A stretch of DNA of 64,000 bases from Neorhizobium sp. JUb45 (GCF_004343585.1 NZ_SLYW01000002.1:992001-1056000), one strand, 5' to 3'; shown: positions 18,406 through 30,298, numbered from the stretch's first letter. Notes: generated by a model not told the origin, from the letters alone. A program made the numbers and translations.

Positions 18406-18859
18406 GGGCAACACGACCCTGGCGTCGGCAGACATCCAGCAGATCATGAAGCTCTTGCCGCACCGCTACCCTTTCCTGCTGGTGGACAAGATCATCGAGA
18501 TCGACGGCGACAATTCCGCCATCGGCATCAAGAATGTCACCGCCAATGAGCCGCATTTTACCGGACATTTTCCGGAACAGCCGATCATGCCGGGCGTTCT
18601 GCTCGTGGAAGGCATGGCCCAGACGGCCGGTGCCATCTGCGCGCTGAAGGAAGGCGAGGGCGGCAATCTGGTCTACTTCATGACCATCGATAACGCACGT
18701 TTCCGCAAGCCGGTCGTGCCGGGTGACCGCGTCGAGTTCCATGTGACCAAGCAGAAACAGCGTGGCAACATCTGGAAGTTCCACTGCGATGCCAAGGTAG
18801 ACGGCGCTGTCGTCGCAGAAGCAGATATCGGCGCGATGATCCGTCGTAAGGACGCGTAA
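18398..18859 (+). CDS. fabZ: 3-hydroxyacyl-[acyl-carrier-protein] dehydratase FabZ
   Basis: Hot-dog-fold dehydratase of fatty acid elongation, competing with LpxA for 3-hydroxyacyl-ACP. 153 residues. The motif [11 protein letters not shown] and the catalytic pair His57 (GHFP) and Glu71 (LLVEGMAQ) are present. The ATG at 18398 follows AAGAGGAGACCGGA, a strong ribosome-binding site, and lies inside the end of lpxD. The stop codon overlaps the lpxA start (TAATG). Confidence 0.97.
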   Translation: MAEGNTTLASADIQQIMKLLPHRYPFLLVDKIIEIDGDNSAIGIKNVTANEPHFTGHFPEQPIMPGVLLVEGMAQTAGAICALKEGEGGNLVYFMTIDNARFRKPVVPGDRVEFHVTKQKQRGNIWKFHCDAKVDGAVVAEADIGAMIRRKDA

Positions 18860-19674
18860 TGAGCACGATAGCAGCAAGCGCACGCATCCATCCGATGGCA
18901 GTTGTCGAGGATGGTGCGGTCATCGGTGAAAACGTTTCGATTGGTCCGTTTTGCCGGGTCGGTCCAAAAGTCGTGCTCGGCGATGATGTTGAACTCGTCT
19001 CCAACGCCGTTGTGACCGGCCGCACCAAGATCGGCCGCGGTTCGCGTATCTTCCCGATGGCCGTTATTGGCGGCGATCCGCAGAGCGTGCATCATGCCGG
19101 TGAGGAAACGACGCTTTTCATCGGTGAGAATTGCACCATGCGTGAAGGCGTGACGATGAACACCGGTACGGCAGAAGGCGGCGGCACGACTGTTGTCGGC
19201 GATCGCTGCCTGTTGCTTGCCAATTCGCATGTCGCCCATGACTGCATTCTCGGCAATGACATCATCATGTCGAACAATGTCATGCTGGCCGGCCATGTGA
19301 AGGTTGCCGATCGCGTCATTCTCGGTGGTGGATCTGCCGTGCACCAGTTCAGCCGTATCGGTCGTCAGGCCTTCATTGGCGGCCTGTCTGCCGTGAACTA
19401 CGACGTCATCCCTTATGGCATGTTGAACGGTAATCCCGGCCTTCTCGGTGGCCTCAACGTCGTCGGCATGACGCGCGCCGGTATCGAACGGGCGACGATC
19501 CACAAGGTGCGTCGCGCCTTCAAGGATATTTTCGAAGGCGAAGGCAATATCCGCACCAATGCCGCGGCTCTGCGCGACGATTATCTGGATTGCCCGGAAG
19601 TTCTGGAAATCCTCGACTTCATCGGCGCCGATAGCGATCGTGCGATTTCCTCGCCGCATCGTGGCAAGGCCTGA
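18859..19674 (+). CDS. lpxA: Acyl-ACP--UDP-N-acetylglucosamine O-acyltransferase LpxA
   Basis: First enzyme of lipid A synthesis, transferring a 3-hydroxyacyl chain to UDP-GlcNAc. 271 residues. The left-handed beta-helix occupies the first two thirds ([20 protein letters not shown] onwards), with the catalytic His127 in HVAHDC, followed by the C-terminal helical domain (RRAFKDIFE). Start overlaps the fabZ stop by one base; its own end overlaps the likely lpxI start. Confidence 0.97.
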   Translation: MSTIAASARIHPMAVVEDGAVIGENVSIGPFCRVGPKVVLGDDVELVSNAVVTGRTKIGRGSRIFPMAVIGGDPQSVHHAGEETTLFIGENCTMREGVTMNTGTAEGGGTTVVGDRCLLLANSHVAHDCILGNDIIMSNNVMLAGHVKVADRVILGGGSAVHQFSRIGRQAFIGGLSAVNYDVIPYGMLNGNPGLLGGLNVVGMTRAGIERATIHKVRRAFKDIFEGEGNIRTNAAALRDDYLDCPEVLEILDFIGADSDRAISSPHRGKA

Positions 19675-20563
19675 TCCCTTGGCCGGCGCTCCGGCAGAAC
19701 ATTCGAAAGGCCGCTTGGCGATCATCGCCGGAAGCGGCCTTTTGCCGTTATATGTGGCCGAAGCTGCCCGTCGGGCCGGTGAAAACCCGCTGATCGTTCC
19801 GCTGAAAAATGAAGCGGATCGTGATTTCTCCGCTTTCGAATGCGTGGTGGCGAGTGTCGGTGATCTTGCGACCATCGAAAAGGCTGTGCGTGAGCGTGGT
19901 ATTGGCCGGGTCGTGATGTCCGGCGGCGTTTCTCGCAGGCCGGAATGGCGCGAGATCCATCCCACATGGCGCACGATCCGCAAAATGCCGTCTGTGGTGC
20001 GCACGCTGCTGGCCGGCGGCGACGACACCGTTTTACAGATGGTGATCCGCCTGTTCGAGGCGATGGGCTGCGAGGTCATGGGTGTGCACCAGATCGCGCC
20101 GGACCTTCTGGCAACGGTCGGCCCGCTCGGCCGTATTTCTCCGTCCGACGACGACCTGCGTGATATCCGCAAGGCCGGAGCCGCGGCGCGGTTGCTCGGC
20201 GAGCTTGATGTCGGCCAGGGTTCGGTCAGCGTCGGCGGCCGCATCGTTGCTTTGGAAGGTGTCGAAGGTACGGATGCTATGCTTCAGCGTGTGGCCGCCC
20301 TTCGTGCTGCGGGCCGCGTTTCGGCGCGCCGCAAGGGCGTGCTGGTAAAGCTTTGCAAACCGCAGCAGGATATCCGCGCCGACCTGCCGACCATCGGTCC
20401 TTCGACGGTTCGCAATGCGGTTGCCGCAGGCCTTGCCGGTATTGCCGTGCAGGCCGGCCACGCGCTGGTCCTCGACCGCGAGGAGATGATTGCGCTGGCG
20501 GATGCCGAGGGCATTTTTGTCTGCGGTATCGATGCAGGCTTGCCGAATGAGGGATTGTCATGA
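19661..20563 (+). CDS. lpxI: UDP-2,3-diacylglucosamine pyrophosphatase LpxI
   Basis: Hydrolyses UDP-2,3-diacylglucosamine to lipid X, the role LpxH plays in enterobacteria; LpxI replaces it in alphaproteobacteria. About 300 residues, formerly DUF1009. The family begins with [20 protein letters not shown], seen here 17 residues in. No ATG is suitably placed. The GTG at 19661, overlapping the lpxA stop, is the best start; a TTG at 19679 is an alternative. The stop overlaps the lpxB ATG as ATGA. Confidence 0.92.
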   Translation: MARPDPLAGAPAEHSKGRLAIIAGSGLLPLYVAEAARRAGENPLIVPLKNEADRDFSAFECVVASVGDLATIEKAVRERGIGRVVMSGGVSRRPEWREIHPTWRTIRKMPSVVRTLLAGGDDTVLQMVIRLFEAMGCEVMGVHQIAPDLLATVGPLGRISPSDDDLRDIRKAGAAARLLGELDVGQGSVSVGGRIVALEGVEGTDAMLQRVAALRAAGRVSARRKGVLVKLCKPQQDIRADLPTIGPSTVRNAVAAGLAGIAVQAGHALVLDREEMIALADAEGIFVCGIDAGLPNEGLS

Positions 20564-21738
20564 GTGAGCGCTCCCTCAAAATCGCCGTGGTCGCCGGCGA
20601 GGTATCAGGTGATCTGCTCGGTGGCGATCTGATCGCGGCGCTGAAGGCAAGAACCGGCGGCCATTTGGAACTGGTCGGCGTCGGCGGTGATGCGCTGGAA
20701 GGCCAAGGTCTGCACTCGCTGTTCGATTTCTCCGAACTCTCGATCATGGGAATAACCCAGGTTCTGGCGCGTCTTCCAGGCCTGATCCGCCGGATCGGCC
20801 AGACGGCGGATGCCATCATCGCCGCAAAACCGGATGTGCTGATCATCATCGACAGCCCGGATTTTACCCATCGGGTGGCGAAGAAGGTGAGGGCGGCTTT
20901 GCCCGATCTGCCGGTGGTCAACTATGTCTGCCCCAGTGTCTGGGCGTGGAAGGAATACCGCGCCAAGGCGATGCTGCCTTATGTGGATCGGGTTCTCGCC
21001 GTGCTGCCCTTCGAACCCGAGGCCATGCGCCGTCTGGATGGACCGCGCACCGATTTTGTCGGCCATCGCCTGACGGCTGATGCAGATATTCTGCGCGTGC
21101 GCGAATTGCGGGCACAGCGGCCGCTTAAAAATGCAGGCGATGCGAAAACGATCCTGCTCTTGCCGGGATCGCGCGGCGCCGAGATCAAGGCGTTGCTGCC
21201 GATCTTTGGTGAGGTGATGCAGGAGTTTGTGCGCCGCAACGGGCCGACACGTTTCATCCTGCCGACGGTCAAACGCCGCGAAGCTCTGGTGCAGGAGATC
21301 GTTGCGGGTTTCGAGAACAGACCCGAGATCGTGGTTGATCAGACGGGTAAGTGGGCCGCTTTTGCGCAAGCGGATGCGGCAATCGCAGCGTCGGGCACCG
21401 TCATTCTCGAACTGGCCCTGGCAACGGTACCGGTCGTCTCGGCCTACAAGGCCGACTGGCTGATTACCATGATGGCCAAGCGCATCAAGATATGGTCCGG
21501 CGCGCTGCCCAACCTCATTGCCGACCGTGTTGTGGTGCCTGAATATATCAATGAAGTCGTGCGTCCCGGCGCGCTCTGCCGTTGGGCGGAGCAGCTTTCG
21601 TATGACAGCGGCCCGCGCCGCGCCATGCTCGAAGGTTTCGATCTGACCTGGAAAAATCTCACCGTACCGGTGCCACCGGGTGAGGCTGCGGCAGCCATCG
21701 TGCTCGATCTCCTGGACAATAAAAAACCCGGCCATTGA
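20560..21738 (+). CDS. lpxB: Lipid-A-disaccharide synthase LpxB
   Basis: Inverting GT-B glycosyltransferase (family 19) joining lipid X and UDP-diacylglucosamine into the lipid A disaccharide at the inner membrane. 392 residues. Motifs: AGEVSGDLLGGDLIAAL at the N-terminus, YVCPSVWAWKEYRAK, LLPGSRGAEIKALLP and AASGTVILELAL. It is the last gene of the long envelope run, and its stop codon lies in the loop of the following terminator. Confidence 0.97.
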   Translation: MSERSLKIAVVAGEVSGDLLGGDLIAALKARTGGHLELVGVGGDALEGQGLHSLFDFSELSIMGITQVLARLPGLIRRIGQTADAIIAAKPDVLIIIDSPDFTHRVAKKVRAALPDLPVVNYVCPSVWAWKEYRAKAMLPYVDRVLAVLPFEPEAMRRLDGPRTDFVGHRLTADADILRVRELRAQRPLKNAGDAKTILLLPGSRGAEIKALLPIFGEVMQEFVRRNGPTRFILPTVKRREALVQEIVAGFENRPEIVVDQTGKWAAFAQADAAIAASGTVILELALATVPVVSAYKADWLITMMAKRIKIWSGALPNLIADRVVVPEYINEVVRPGALCRWAEQLSYDSGPRRAMLEGFDLTWKNLTVPVPPGEAAAAIVLDLLDNKKPGH

Positions 21739-21748
21739 CCGGGTTTTT
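21722..21748. terminator. Bidirectional terminator between lpxB and gltA
   Basis: A perfect 10-bp stem AAAAACCCGG/CCGGGTTTTT with loop CCATTGA. The A run on one side and T run on the other make it work in both directions, ending lpxB (+) and gltA (-). The left arm encodes the last lpxB codons and the loop contains the lpxB stop TGA. Confidence 0.92.
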
Positions 21749-21769
21749 CTTTGTCTGATGTTTCTTAGC

Positions 21770-23059
21770 TTAGCGCTTGGAAACCGGAACGTAATCGCGC
21801 TGCGGTTCGCCGGTGTAAAGCTGGCGCGGGCGACCGATACGCTGCTGCGGATCTTCGATCATTTCGGCCCACTGGGCGATCCAGCCGACGGTGCGGGCCA
21901 GCGCGAAGAGCACGGTGAACATCGTGGTCGGGAAACCCATCGCCTTCAGCGTGATGCCCGAATAGAAATCGATGTTCGGATAGAGCTTCTTCTCGATGAA
22001 ATAAGGATCGGTAAGAGCGATCTTTTCCAGCTCCATGGCGACCTGCAGAAGCGGATCGTCCTTGTGGCCGAGTTCGGCGAGAACTTCATGCGTGGTCTTC
22101 TGCATGATTTTCGCGCGCGGATCGTAGTTCTTGTAGACGCGGTGACCAAAGCCCATCAGGCGGAACGGATCGTTCTTGTCCTTTGCGCGGGCGATATATT
22201 CCGGAATACGGTCAACCGTGCCGATTTCCTGCAGCATGTTGAGCGCCGCTTCATTGGCGCCGCCATGAGCGGGGCCCCAGAGGCAGGCAATGCCGGCGGC
22301 GATACAGGCAAACGGGTTGGCACCCGACGAGCCGGCGAGGCGCACGGTCGAGGTCGAGGCGTTCTGCTCGTGATCCGCGTGCAGAATGAAGATGCGGTCC
22401 ATGGCGCGGGCCAGAACCGGGTTCACCTTGTATTCTTCACACGGCACGGCAAAGCACATGCGCAGGAAGTTCGACGAATAGTCGAGATCGTTCTGCGGAT
22501 AAACGAACGGCTGGCCGATATGGTACTTGTAGGCCATCGCCGCGATCGTCGGCATCTTTGCGATCATGCGCAGCGACGCAACCATGCGCTGGTGCGGATC
22601 GGTGATGTCGGTCGAGTCGTGATAGAAAGCCGACAGTGCACCAACGGTGCCGACCATGACGGCCATCGGATGGGCGTCACGACGGAAGCCGCTGAAGAAC
22701 TTGTTCATCTGCTCGTGCACCATGGTGTGGTGCGTTACGCGATGATCGAAATCCTTCTTCTGTGCTGCAGTCGGCAGATCGCCGTACAGCAGCAGATAGC
22801 AGGTTTCCAGGAAGTCGCCGTGCTCGGCCAGCTGCTCGATCGGGTAACCGCGATGCAGAAGAACGCCGTTGTCGCCATCGATATAGGTGATCTTGGATTC
22901 GCACGATGCAGTGGAGGTGAAGCCGGGGTCGTAGGTAAAGGCGCCGGTGTTCTTGTACAGCGCGCCGATGTCTATCACGTCAGGGCCGATAGTGCCCTTC
23001 TTGACCGGCATCTCTACTTTTTTATCGCCAAGAACGATGTTTGCGCTCGTATCCGTCAT
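21770..23059 (-). CDS. gltA: Citrate synthase
   Basis: Type II (hexameric, NADH-regulated class) citrate synthase condensing oxaloacetate and acetyl-CoA at the entry to the TCA cycle. 429 residues, typical for Gram-negative GltA. The catalytic residues are visible as His in [10 protein letters not shown], His in [12 protein letters not shown] and Asp in PNIDFYSGI. The minus-strand ATG follows GGAGGATTAT, an excellent ribosome-binding site. It converges with lpxB and diverges from comEC. Confidence 0.97.
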   Translation of the reverse strand: MTDTSANIVLGDKKVEMPVKKGTIGPDVIDIGALYKNTGAFTYDPGFTSTASCESKITYIDGDNGVLLHRGYPIEQLAEHGDFLETCYLLLYGDLPTAAQKKDFDHRVTHHTMVHEQMNKFFSGFRRDAHPMAVMVGTVGALSAFYHDSTDITDPHQRMVASLRMIAKMPTIAAMAYKYHIGQPFVYPQNDLDYSSNFLRMCFAVPCEEYKVNPVLARAMDRIFILHADHEQNASTSTVRLAGSSGANPFACIAAGIACLWGPAHGGANEAALNMLQEIGTVDRIPEYIARAKDKNDPFRLMGFGHRVYKNYDPRAKIMQKTTHEVLAELGHKDDPLLQVAMELEKIALTDPYFIEKKLYPNIDFYSGITLKAMGFPTTMFTVLFALARTVGWIAQWAEMIEDPQQRIGRPRQLYTGEPQRDYVPVSKR

Positions 23060-23391
23060 ATAATCCTCCGAAATAGGCGGAAATGGCGCTGGAGAAGCGC
23101 CAAAAGAAAAGAAGCGTCCTGATTAGCTATATGATCCGGCGCTCGCTGCCAAGCGCCTGTGGGCGGTATTTGTGCAATGCGAAAATTAACTAGGCAAACG
23201 ACCTATAATAGCGGCAATCTGGGGTTTATATTTTCACATTTCCGATCTCGTCGTTCAGCCACTGCGCAGGAGGCTTGGGCCAGTCTGATCGGCTGGAAAG
23301 TGGCGTGACAGACATGTCTGCCGATTGACCTGAGAGTACCGAAAATGCAATCCTAAGTCGTGTTCGCTTGAATTTCATTTGGGAGGGCTGG
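23060..23391. other. Intergenic region between divergent gltA and comEC
   Basis: 332 bp without a convincing gene. It should contain the promoters of both flanking genes. A TATAAT hexamer occurs at 23204-23209 on the plus strand in an AT-rich patch, but without a good -35 partner. In several Rhizobiales, as I recall, gltX lies between gltA and comEC; no trace of a glutamyl-tRNA synthetase is seen here. Confidence 0.6.
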
Positions 23392-26124
23392 ATGTCGACG
23401 GAGACGATGCAGCAGTCGGCAAATCAGCCGAATTTGCCCTGCCAAAACGCTCTGCCGGACAGCTCGGAAACTCAGATATTGGCCGTGAAAGACTCAGTCC
23501 ATGCGTCTCTGACGCAGACTGGCAATAGGCCGTATGGTCGCAGCCCGCTCCAGAGGGTTGCCGCAGGCGTCTCGTCCCTCTCAAGGTTCAGGCCGGGTGG
23601 CGCCGCTCCGGCCGCGCATCGTCCCTCATATGGCCTCGCCGCACGCCTGCTGAGCGCCTGGGCGCGTATGCAGTCCGCCACGATCGGGATGATAGCCGAG
23701 GAGCAGGCACACGGTCATGCCTTTCTGGCTCTGCCTGTTCTGATTGGCCTCGGGGCAGCCATATGGTTTGCGATGCCTTCCGAGCCTTCGGCGGGGCTTT
23801 TATCCGTGGCGTTTCTGTTCAGCCTGGGGTTCGCGTTTATCCTTCGAGGCACGTACGGCCGCTTTCGTTCCGTCGTGCTGATCGCTGTTCTGCTGACCGC
23901 GGGCATGTTGCTGGCGGCTTTTCAGGACTGGCGACGCTCCACCGTCGTTCTGGATCAGCCGGTCACGACGGTGGTGACGGGTGTCGTCGAAATGCGCGAA
24001 CCCAGTGGCGAGGGGCGCTGGCGGTATGTGCTGGCGCTCGAAAGCACGGCGTCGCCGCAGCTTCGTCGGCCGCCGACACGCATCACGCTGTTGTCGCGAA
24101 CGCGCCAGCCTGCTTTCGACATCGGAGACCGGATTGGCGGGCGGGCGCGGATATCGCCGCCTTCCGGACCGGCGTTGCCCGGCCTCGTCGATTTCGCCTT
24201 TTCCTCCTATTACGACGGCATAGGCGCGATCGGCTTTTTCTACGGTGCCCCCACGCTGATGAGTGGACCGGTTGCCGAGACCTGGGCGCAAACACTTGAG
24301 CGAACCGTCTTTGCATGGCGCAGCGCGATCGCCTCGCGCATCCGCGCAACCGTGCCCGGTGATCCCGGCGCGTTTGCCGCCGCCATCGTCACCGACGAAC
24401 GGCGAGCGATTTCCGATGAAACGACCGAGGCTTTGCGCGTGTCGGGCCTTGCCCATATCGTTGCCATATCCGGTCTGAACATGGCGCTGGCGGCGGGCAT
24501 CTTTTTTATCGGCATGCGCAGTCTGCTTGCGCTTCTGCCAGGATTTGCCCAGGCCTTTCCGGTGAAGAAACTGGCCGCGGCCGCGGCGCTGTTGATGGCA
24601 ACCGGCTATTACCTGACTTCGGGCTTCGGTGTATCGGCAGAGCGCGCCTACATCATGATGGCGATCATGCTGGCCGCCGTGTTTTTCGATCGCCCATCGA
24701 TCAGCCTGCGCAATGTGGCGTTGGCGGCGCTTGTCGTTCTTGTCGTCTCACCCTCGGAGATATTGGGGCCGAGTTTTCAGATGTCTTTTGCGGCAACGGT
24801 GGCGCTGGTCGCAGGTTATTCTGCATGGAGCAGGCGCGGGGCGGCGCAAGACGGCGAAACGCCATGGCGACCCGCGGCACTCAAGCCCGTTCTGGCGATC
24901 GGGCATCTGGCCGGCGGGGTTTTCGCCACATCGCTGATCGGCGGTCTGTCGACGGCTATCTTTTCCATCGACCATTTTCACCGGATATCGACCTATGGAC
25001 TGGCGGCGAACCTGGCCGCCATGCCGTTGGTCTCCTTCATCGTCATGCCCTTCGGCCTGATCGGTATGCTGTTGATGCCATTTGGCCTCGACGGCTTTTT
25101 CCTGAAGGTGATGGGCGTCGGGCTGGAGGGCGTTATCGTTGTCGCCAAGATGGTTGCGACCTGGGGAGGTGATGTTGCCATCGGGCGCCAACCGTCGTGG
25201 TTTCTGCCCGTCGCCACAGCCGGTTTTCTGATGCTGACCTTGCTGCGCACACGCCTTCATCTGCTGGGTTTGCCGCTTCTGGCACTGGCCATCTTTCTGT
25301 CATGGCGGGTGGCGCATGATCCGCCGCCGGATTTTCTGGTTTCCGAAGATGGAAGCCTTGCCGCCTTGCTGGGCAATAAGCAGGTCGCGACCAATCGCGC
25401 GCGTCCGCCCGGTTTCATTTATTCGCAGTGGCGCCACGCATTGTCATTGCCCCAGCCTGCGGCGCCGACATTGCTGGACACGCCATCGCCGAAAAACGGT
25501 ACAACGACATCGGCAGAGGTTGCGGTGCTGCTGCCGAATGGAGCGGCCGTTCCAAAAACTGCGGATGGATTGAGGTCAGTCTCGACGAGCATGGGAGGAG
25601 AGCAGCAGGCCACCGCACTGCGAGAGGCCAACGCACCGAAAGAACGAGCGACATCACGACGACCGCCCCTCACGCCCGAAGAAGTATTTCAAGCGCGGCA
25701 GGCGATGCAAAAGGCTCTGCGCGAAAGTGTCTTGGATACATTCGTCTGCGCAGGCCGGTCATGGTGTGTCGCAAGAACAACCAGCGGCCCGGCGGTCGCT
25801 GTGGTGGAAGATGCCCGCTTTGCCGGGCCTGCCTGCGATGTCGCGCAAATGGTTGTTGCGGCACGTGCCCGTTTTGATCGCTGTCGTTCGGGCGCATTGA
25901 TGATCAACGGCGAGGCGTTACGCAGAACAGGAGCATTGGAAATCCGCTTCAACGGAAATTCTGATCCCAAACAATGGTCGATCGCCGCCGCCATGGTCGG
26001 CGCCGATCGCTCCTGGACGCGTCACCGCGACTATGACTGGCGGCGCAATCTTTTTGATCCGACACTGCCGGAGCCGCTGCGCTTTTTGAGCGGCAAGGCA
26101 GGTATCAGTGGTAACGGCGAATGA
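23392..26124 (+). CDS. comEC: ComEC/Rec2-family competence-type membrane protein
   Basis: Polytopic inner-membrane protein of 910 residues related to the DNA-uptake channel ComEC. In order: a variable N-terminus (about 1-90), a DUF4131-like region with a small beta domain (about 130-300), the competence domain of many membrane helices starting near the hallmark [20 protein letters not shown], then a hydrophilic C-terminal region. That last region, which in full ComEC proteins resembles a metallo-beta-lactamase, shows no HXHXDH motif. ATG 23392 follows GGGAGGG; a TTG at 23368 is less likely. It ends 20 bp inside the convergent lexA gene. No natural transformation genes are nearby. Confidence 0.88.
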   Translation: MSTETMQQSANQPNLPCQNALPDSSETQILAVKDSVHASLTQTGNRPYGRSPLQRVAAGVSSLSRFRPGGAAPAAHRPSYGLAARLLSAWARMQSATIGMIAEEQAHGHAFLALPVLIGLGAAIWFAMPSEPSAGLLSVAFLFSLGFAFILRGTYGRFRSVVLIAVLLTAGMLLAAFQDWRRSTVVLDQPVTTVVTGVVEMREPSGEGRWRYVLALESTASPQLRRPPTRITLLSRTRQPAFDIGDRIGGRARISPPSGPALPGLVDFAFSSYYDGIGAIGFFYGAPTLMSGPVAETWAQTLERTVFAWRSAIASRIRATVPGDPGAFAAAIVTDERRAISDETTEALRVSGLAHIVAISGLNMALAAGIFFIGMRSLLALLPGFAQAFPVKKLAAAAALLMATGYYLTSGFGVSAERAYIMMAIMLAAVFFDRPSISLRNVALAALVVLVVSPSEILGPSFQMSFAATVALVAGYSAWSRRGAAQDGETPWRPAALKPVLAIGHLAGGVFATSLIGGLSTAIFSIDHFHRISTYGLAANLAAMPLVSFIVMPFGLIGMLLMPFGLDGFFLKVMGVGLEGVIVVAKMVATWGGDVAIGRQPSWFLPVATAGFLMLTLLRTRLHLLGLPLLALAIFLSWRVAHDPPPDFLVSEDGSLAALLGNKQVATNRARPPGFIYSQWRHALSLPQPAAPTLLDTPSPKNGTTTSAEVAVLLPNGAAVPKTADGLRSVSTSMGGEQQATALREANAPKERATSRRPPLTPEEVFQARQAMQKALRESVLDTFVCAGRSWCVARTTSGPAVAVVEDARFAGPACDVAQMVVAARARFDRCRSGALMINGEALRRTGALEIRFNGNSDPKQWSIAAAMVGADRSWTRHRDYDWRRNLFDPTLPEPLRFLSGKAGISGNGE

Positions 26125-26824
26125 GGCCGACGAGCTTGCCCTGCACCTTGACGCGTTCCTGCGGGAAAATGCGGGTCTCATAGGCCGGGTTGGCCGCTTC
26201 GAGCGCGATCGATGCGCCCTTGCGGCGGAAACGCTTGAGCGTCGCTTCCTCGTCGTCGACCAGCGCCACGATGATATCGCCCGGCATTGCCGTGCTGCCG
26301 TTGCGGATGATGACCGTATCGCCATCCAGAATGCCGGCCTCGATCATCGAATCACCACGCACTTCCAGTGCATAATGCTCACCGCTGCCCAGCATTTCCG
26401 GTGGCACGGCAATTTCATGCGTCGTGTTCTGGATCGCCGAGATCGGCACGCCGGCCGCAATGCGGCCCATGACCGGCACGGTTGTTGCGGGCATACTGTC
26501 ATTGGCAACAGGCGGCGGTGTCACCTGACGCACGGGCTGCGTCTTGCCGAGGCTGCCTTCGATGACGCTCGGTGCAAACGGTTTGCGCGGCTGCAGGCTT
26601 GCATTGTAGGCGTCCGGCAGCTTGATGACTTCCAGTGCGCGGGCACGGTTCGGCAAACGGCGGATGAAACCGCGTTCTTCAAGCGCAGTGATCAGGCGAT
26701 GGATGCCTGATTTGGATGCCAGATCCAGCGCATCCTTCATCTCGTCGAACGATGGAGGGACGCCGGATTCCTTCATTCGTTCGTGAATGAACAGAAGCAG
26801 TTCCTGCTGTTTGCGCGTGAGCAT
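26105..26824 (-). CDS. lexA: SOS response transcriptional repressor LexA
   Basis: Represses DNA-damage genes and cleaves itself when RecA filaments form. 239 residues, the longer alphaproteobacterial form. N-terminal winged helix-turn-helix (about 1-65, with [23 protein letters not shown]), a long linker rich in Pro, the Ala124-Gly125 cleavage site (RIAAGVPI), and the catalytic dyad Ser159 (GDSMIEAG) and Lys197 ([10 protein letters not shown]). A matching SOS box lies 45 bp upstream, so it is autoregulated. Its 3' end overlaps comEC by 20 bp. Confidence 0.97.
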   Translation of the reverse strand: MLTRKQQELLLFIHERMKESGVPPSFDEMKDALDLASKSGIHRLITALEERGFIRRLPNRARALEVIKLPDAYNASLQPRKPFAPSVIEGSLGKTQPVRQVTPPPVANDSMPATTVPVMGRIAAGVPISAIQNTTHEIAVPPEMLGSGEHYALEVRGDSMIEAGILDGDTVIIRNGSTAMPGDIIVALVDDEEATLKRFRRKGASIALEAANPAYETRIFPQERVKVQGKLVGLIRRYH

Positions 26825-26861
26825 GGCGGGTCCTCAAAGGTGAAACAAATCCAGAACGGAC

Positions 26862-26888
26862 ACTATATGTTCCATGTGTGTTCTGCAA
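26862..26888 (-). promoter_or_regulatory. lexA promoter with SOS box GTTC-N7-GTTC
   Basis: The direct repeat GTTC-CATGTGT-GTTC at 26869-26883 is an exact match to the alphaproteobacterial LexA operator. On the minus strand it lies between a -35-like TTGCAG (26883-26888) and a -10-like TATAGT (26862-26867), a placement that would block RNA polymerase. The 15-bp hexamer spacing is short, so the promoter boxes are less certain than the operator. Confidence 0.8.
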
Positions 26889-26996
26889 GTGGCGAAAAAT
26901 GGTAGTTGCGCGGAACGAACAGTGCTGCGGCTGGTCTTGATCGTGCAGCCGGAAAGATCGATCACTAAGACAATCAACGCTTGGAAATGGGCTGCC

Positions 26997-27875
26997 ATGT
27001 TCACGATCGATCATCTCGTCCTGCCGACCATGTCGCTTGATGGCGCCCGCCGCCGATTGAAAGCACTGGGCTTCACCGTGGCTGCAGATGCCGCCCATCC
27101 CTTCGGGACGGGAAATGCCTGTGTTTTCATGGGTGACGGTACTTATCTCGAGCCGCTTTCCATAGTGGATCAGGCTGCCTATGATCAGGCATTCGCCGAT
27201 GGAAACGTGTTTGTCCGGCAGGATGGTGAGTTTCGCACTCCTGCAGGTGAGGAGGGACTGTCCGCCATGGCGCTGGCAACCGACGATGCGCAGGCGGATG
27301 ATGCCCGGTTTGTCGAGGCCGGGGTCTCTGCCGGCAAGATGCTGGAATTTTCGAGATTTGCCAAATTGCCGGACGGGACCGAAAAACTGGCCCGTTTTCG
27401 GCTGGCCTTTGCGGCGCGGAGTGACGCTGATTCTTTCGGCGTCTTCACATGCCAGCGGCTCGATCCCCTGCCGGCAGATCGATCGGCGCTGGAACGTCAT
27501 GAAAATGGTGTCGCGGCTTTGTCCCAGGTTGTTCTGCTGGCGGGGAATACGCAGGAAGACGTCGAGCGGATTGGGACCGTGCTTGATGCAAGCGCTGAAA
27601 AATTCGATTTCGGTGATCACAGGTTTGCCGCAAGCAATGCGGTTTTAAGGCTCGTTGACGCCAAAACCTTTGCCGACACGTTTTCTTCCGCAGGCGATGC
27701 GGCGTCATTGTCGCGAACCGGTCTTGGCCGTGCCGCGGTGATATTCCGTGTTCCCGATCTTGCCGTGACACGGGCGGTGCTTGCTGCTAATGACGTCGCA
27801 TTCATGGATAAGGGCAGTCGCATCGTGGTTGCCCCGGCGCCCGGACAGGGTGCCGTATTTGCTTTCGAGGAGTGA
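26997..27875 (+). CDS. VOC/glyoxalase-like domain protein
   Basis: Protein of 292 residues beginning [27 protein letters not shown], the start of a glyoxalase-like (vicinal oxygen chelate) domain, with a second half that has a similar beta-alpha-beta pattern ([14 protein letters not shown] onwards). His5 and a later Glu could bind metal, but the active site cannot be assigned. The frame is open to 26874; ATG 26997 is chosen because the domain begins there. It ends 2 bp before the kdsA ATG, so the pair is co-transcribed. Substrate unknown. Confidence 0.8.
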   Translation: MFTIDHLVLPTMSLDGARRRLKALGFTVAADAAHPFGTGNACVFMGDGTYLEPLSIVDQAAYDQAFADGNVFVRQDGEFRTPAGEEGLSAMALATDDAQADDARFVEAGVSAGKMLEFSRFAKLPDGTEKLARFRLAFAARSDADSFGVFTCQRLDPLPADRSALERHENGVAALSQVVLLAGNTQEDVERIGTVLDASAEKFDFGDHRFAASNAVLRLVDAKTFADTFSSAGDAASLSRTGLGRAAVIFRVPDLAVTRAVLAANDVAFMDKGSRIVVAPAPGQGAVFAFEE

Positions 27876-27877
27876 TC

Positions 27878-28726
27878 ATGGCTGTCAGCGCCAAGGCCGA
27901 AGTAACCGTCGGCGAGGGGGCCAAGCAGGTCCTTTTTTCCAACAGCAAGAAACTCTCCCTGATTGCCGGCCCCTGCCAGATGGAAAGCCGCGATCATGCC
28001 TTCATGATCGCCGGCACTCTGTCTGAGCTTTGCGGCAAGCTCGGCATCGGCCTGGTGTACAAATCCTCCTTCGACAAGGCGAACCGCACCTCGATCGCCG
28101 GCAAACGCGGCATCGGGCTTGATACCGCGATGGAGATCTTTGCCGATCTCAAGAAGGAGTTCGGTTTTCCGGTTCTCACCGACATCCACACCGAAGAGCA
28201 GTGCGCAGTCGTCGCCGAGACGGTGGATATCCTGCAGATTCCGGCCTTCCTGTCGCGCCAGACCGATCTTCTGGTGGCTGCCGCCAAGACCGGCCGCGCC
28301 ATCAACGTCAAGAAGGGCCAGTTTCTGGCGCCCTGGGACATGAAGAACGTCCAGGCTAAATTCACGGAAAGCGGCAACGGCAACGTGCTGCTGTGCGAGC
28401 GAGGCGCCTCGTTCGGCTATAATACGCTGGTGTCCGACATGCGCTCGCTGCCGATCATGGCGTCGCTTGGTTCGCCGGTCGTCTTCGACGCTACCCACTC
28501 GGTACAGCAGCCGGGCGGGCAGGGTGGCTCGAGCGGCGGTCAGCGTGAGTTCGTTGAGACTCTGGCGCGCGCAGCGGTGGCTGTCGGTGTCGCCGGCGTC
28601 TTCATCGAGACTCATGAGGATCCGGACAATGCGCCATCGGATGGCCCGAACATGGTGCATTTGAAGGACATGCCAAAGCTGCTGGAAAAGCTTTTGGCAT
28701 TCGATGCCATTGCCAAGGCTGCGTGA
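27878..28726 (+). CDS. kdsA: 3-deoxy-8-phosphooctulonate synthase (Kdo-8-phosphate synthase)
   Basis: Condenses phosphoenolpyruvate and arabinose-5-phosphate into Kdo-8-phosphate, the first committed step to the Kdo of lipopolysaccharide. 282 residues, TIM barrel. Motifs: [48 protein letters not shown] and [15 protein letters not shown] 27878 follows GAGGAGTG. It is downstream of the VOC gene and 133 bp before eno, both PEP enzymes. Confidence 0.97.
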   Translation: MAVSAKAEVTVGEGAKQVLFSNSKKLSLIAGPCQMESRDHAFMIAGTLSELCGKLGIGLVYKSSFDKANRTSIAGKRGIGLDTAMEIFADLKKEFGFPVLTDIHTEEQCAVVAETVDILQIPAFLSRQTDLLVAAAKTGRAINVKKGQFLAPWDMKNVQAKFTESGNGNVLLCERGASFGYNTLVSDMRSLPIMASLGSPVVFDATHSVQQPGGQGGSSGGQREFVETLARAAVAVGVAGVFIETHEDPDNAPSDGPNMVHLKDMPKLLEKLLAFDAIAKAA

Positions 28727-28752
28727 TAAAGCCTGTGTGACAAATTGCGCTT

Positions 28753-28766
28753 TTGATCACCGTCAA
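28753..28766. promoter_or_regulatory. FNR/FixK-like half-conserved box upstream of eno
   Basis: TTGATCACCGTCAA fits TTGA-N6-TCAA, with one arm ATCAA changed to GTCAA, a variant accepted by rhizobial FixK-type regulators. It lies about 95 bp before eno. About one TTGA-N6-TCAA is expected by chance in 64 kb, so this alone is weak evidence. Confidence 0.25.
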
Positions 28767-28826
28767 GGAACCAAAAGTGCCTGCACTGTAATTGCCGTGT
28801 CATTGATTGTGAGCCATTTTCAGTGA

Positions 28827-30134
<1,308 letters not shown>

Positions 30135-30176
30135 AAGGCCGGTCGGCTCTGCTGAGGGCTGATTTCATACTTCAAG

Positions 30177-30203
30177 GCCCGTGCCGCAAGGCGCGGGCTT
30201 TTT
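30177..30203 (+). terminator. Intrinsic terminator of eno
   Basis: A 9-bp stem with one T-G pair, GCCCGTGCC/GGCGCGGGC, capped by a GCAA tetraloop (GNRA type), followed by five T. It lies 43 bp after the eno stop. Confidence 0.9.
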
Positions 30204-30298
30204 CGTATCTGCAGCGTCGGCGATATGGTCAACGATTGCTTAAACAAGTTCTGCGAACCTGCGACTCGTTTATTGCGTGACGGGATTTCGGAACGAGC

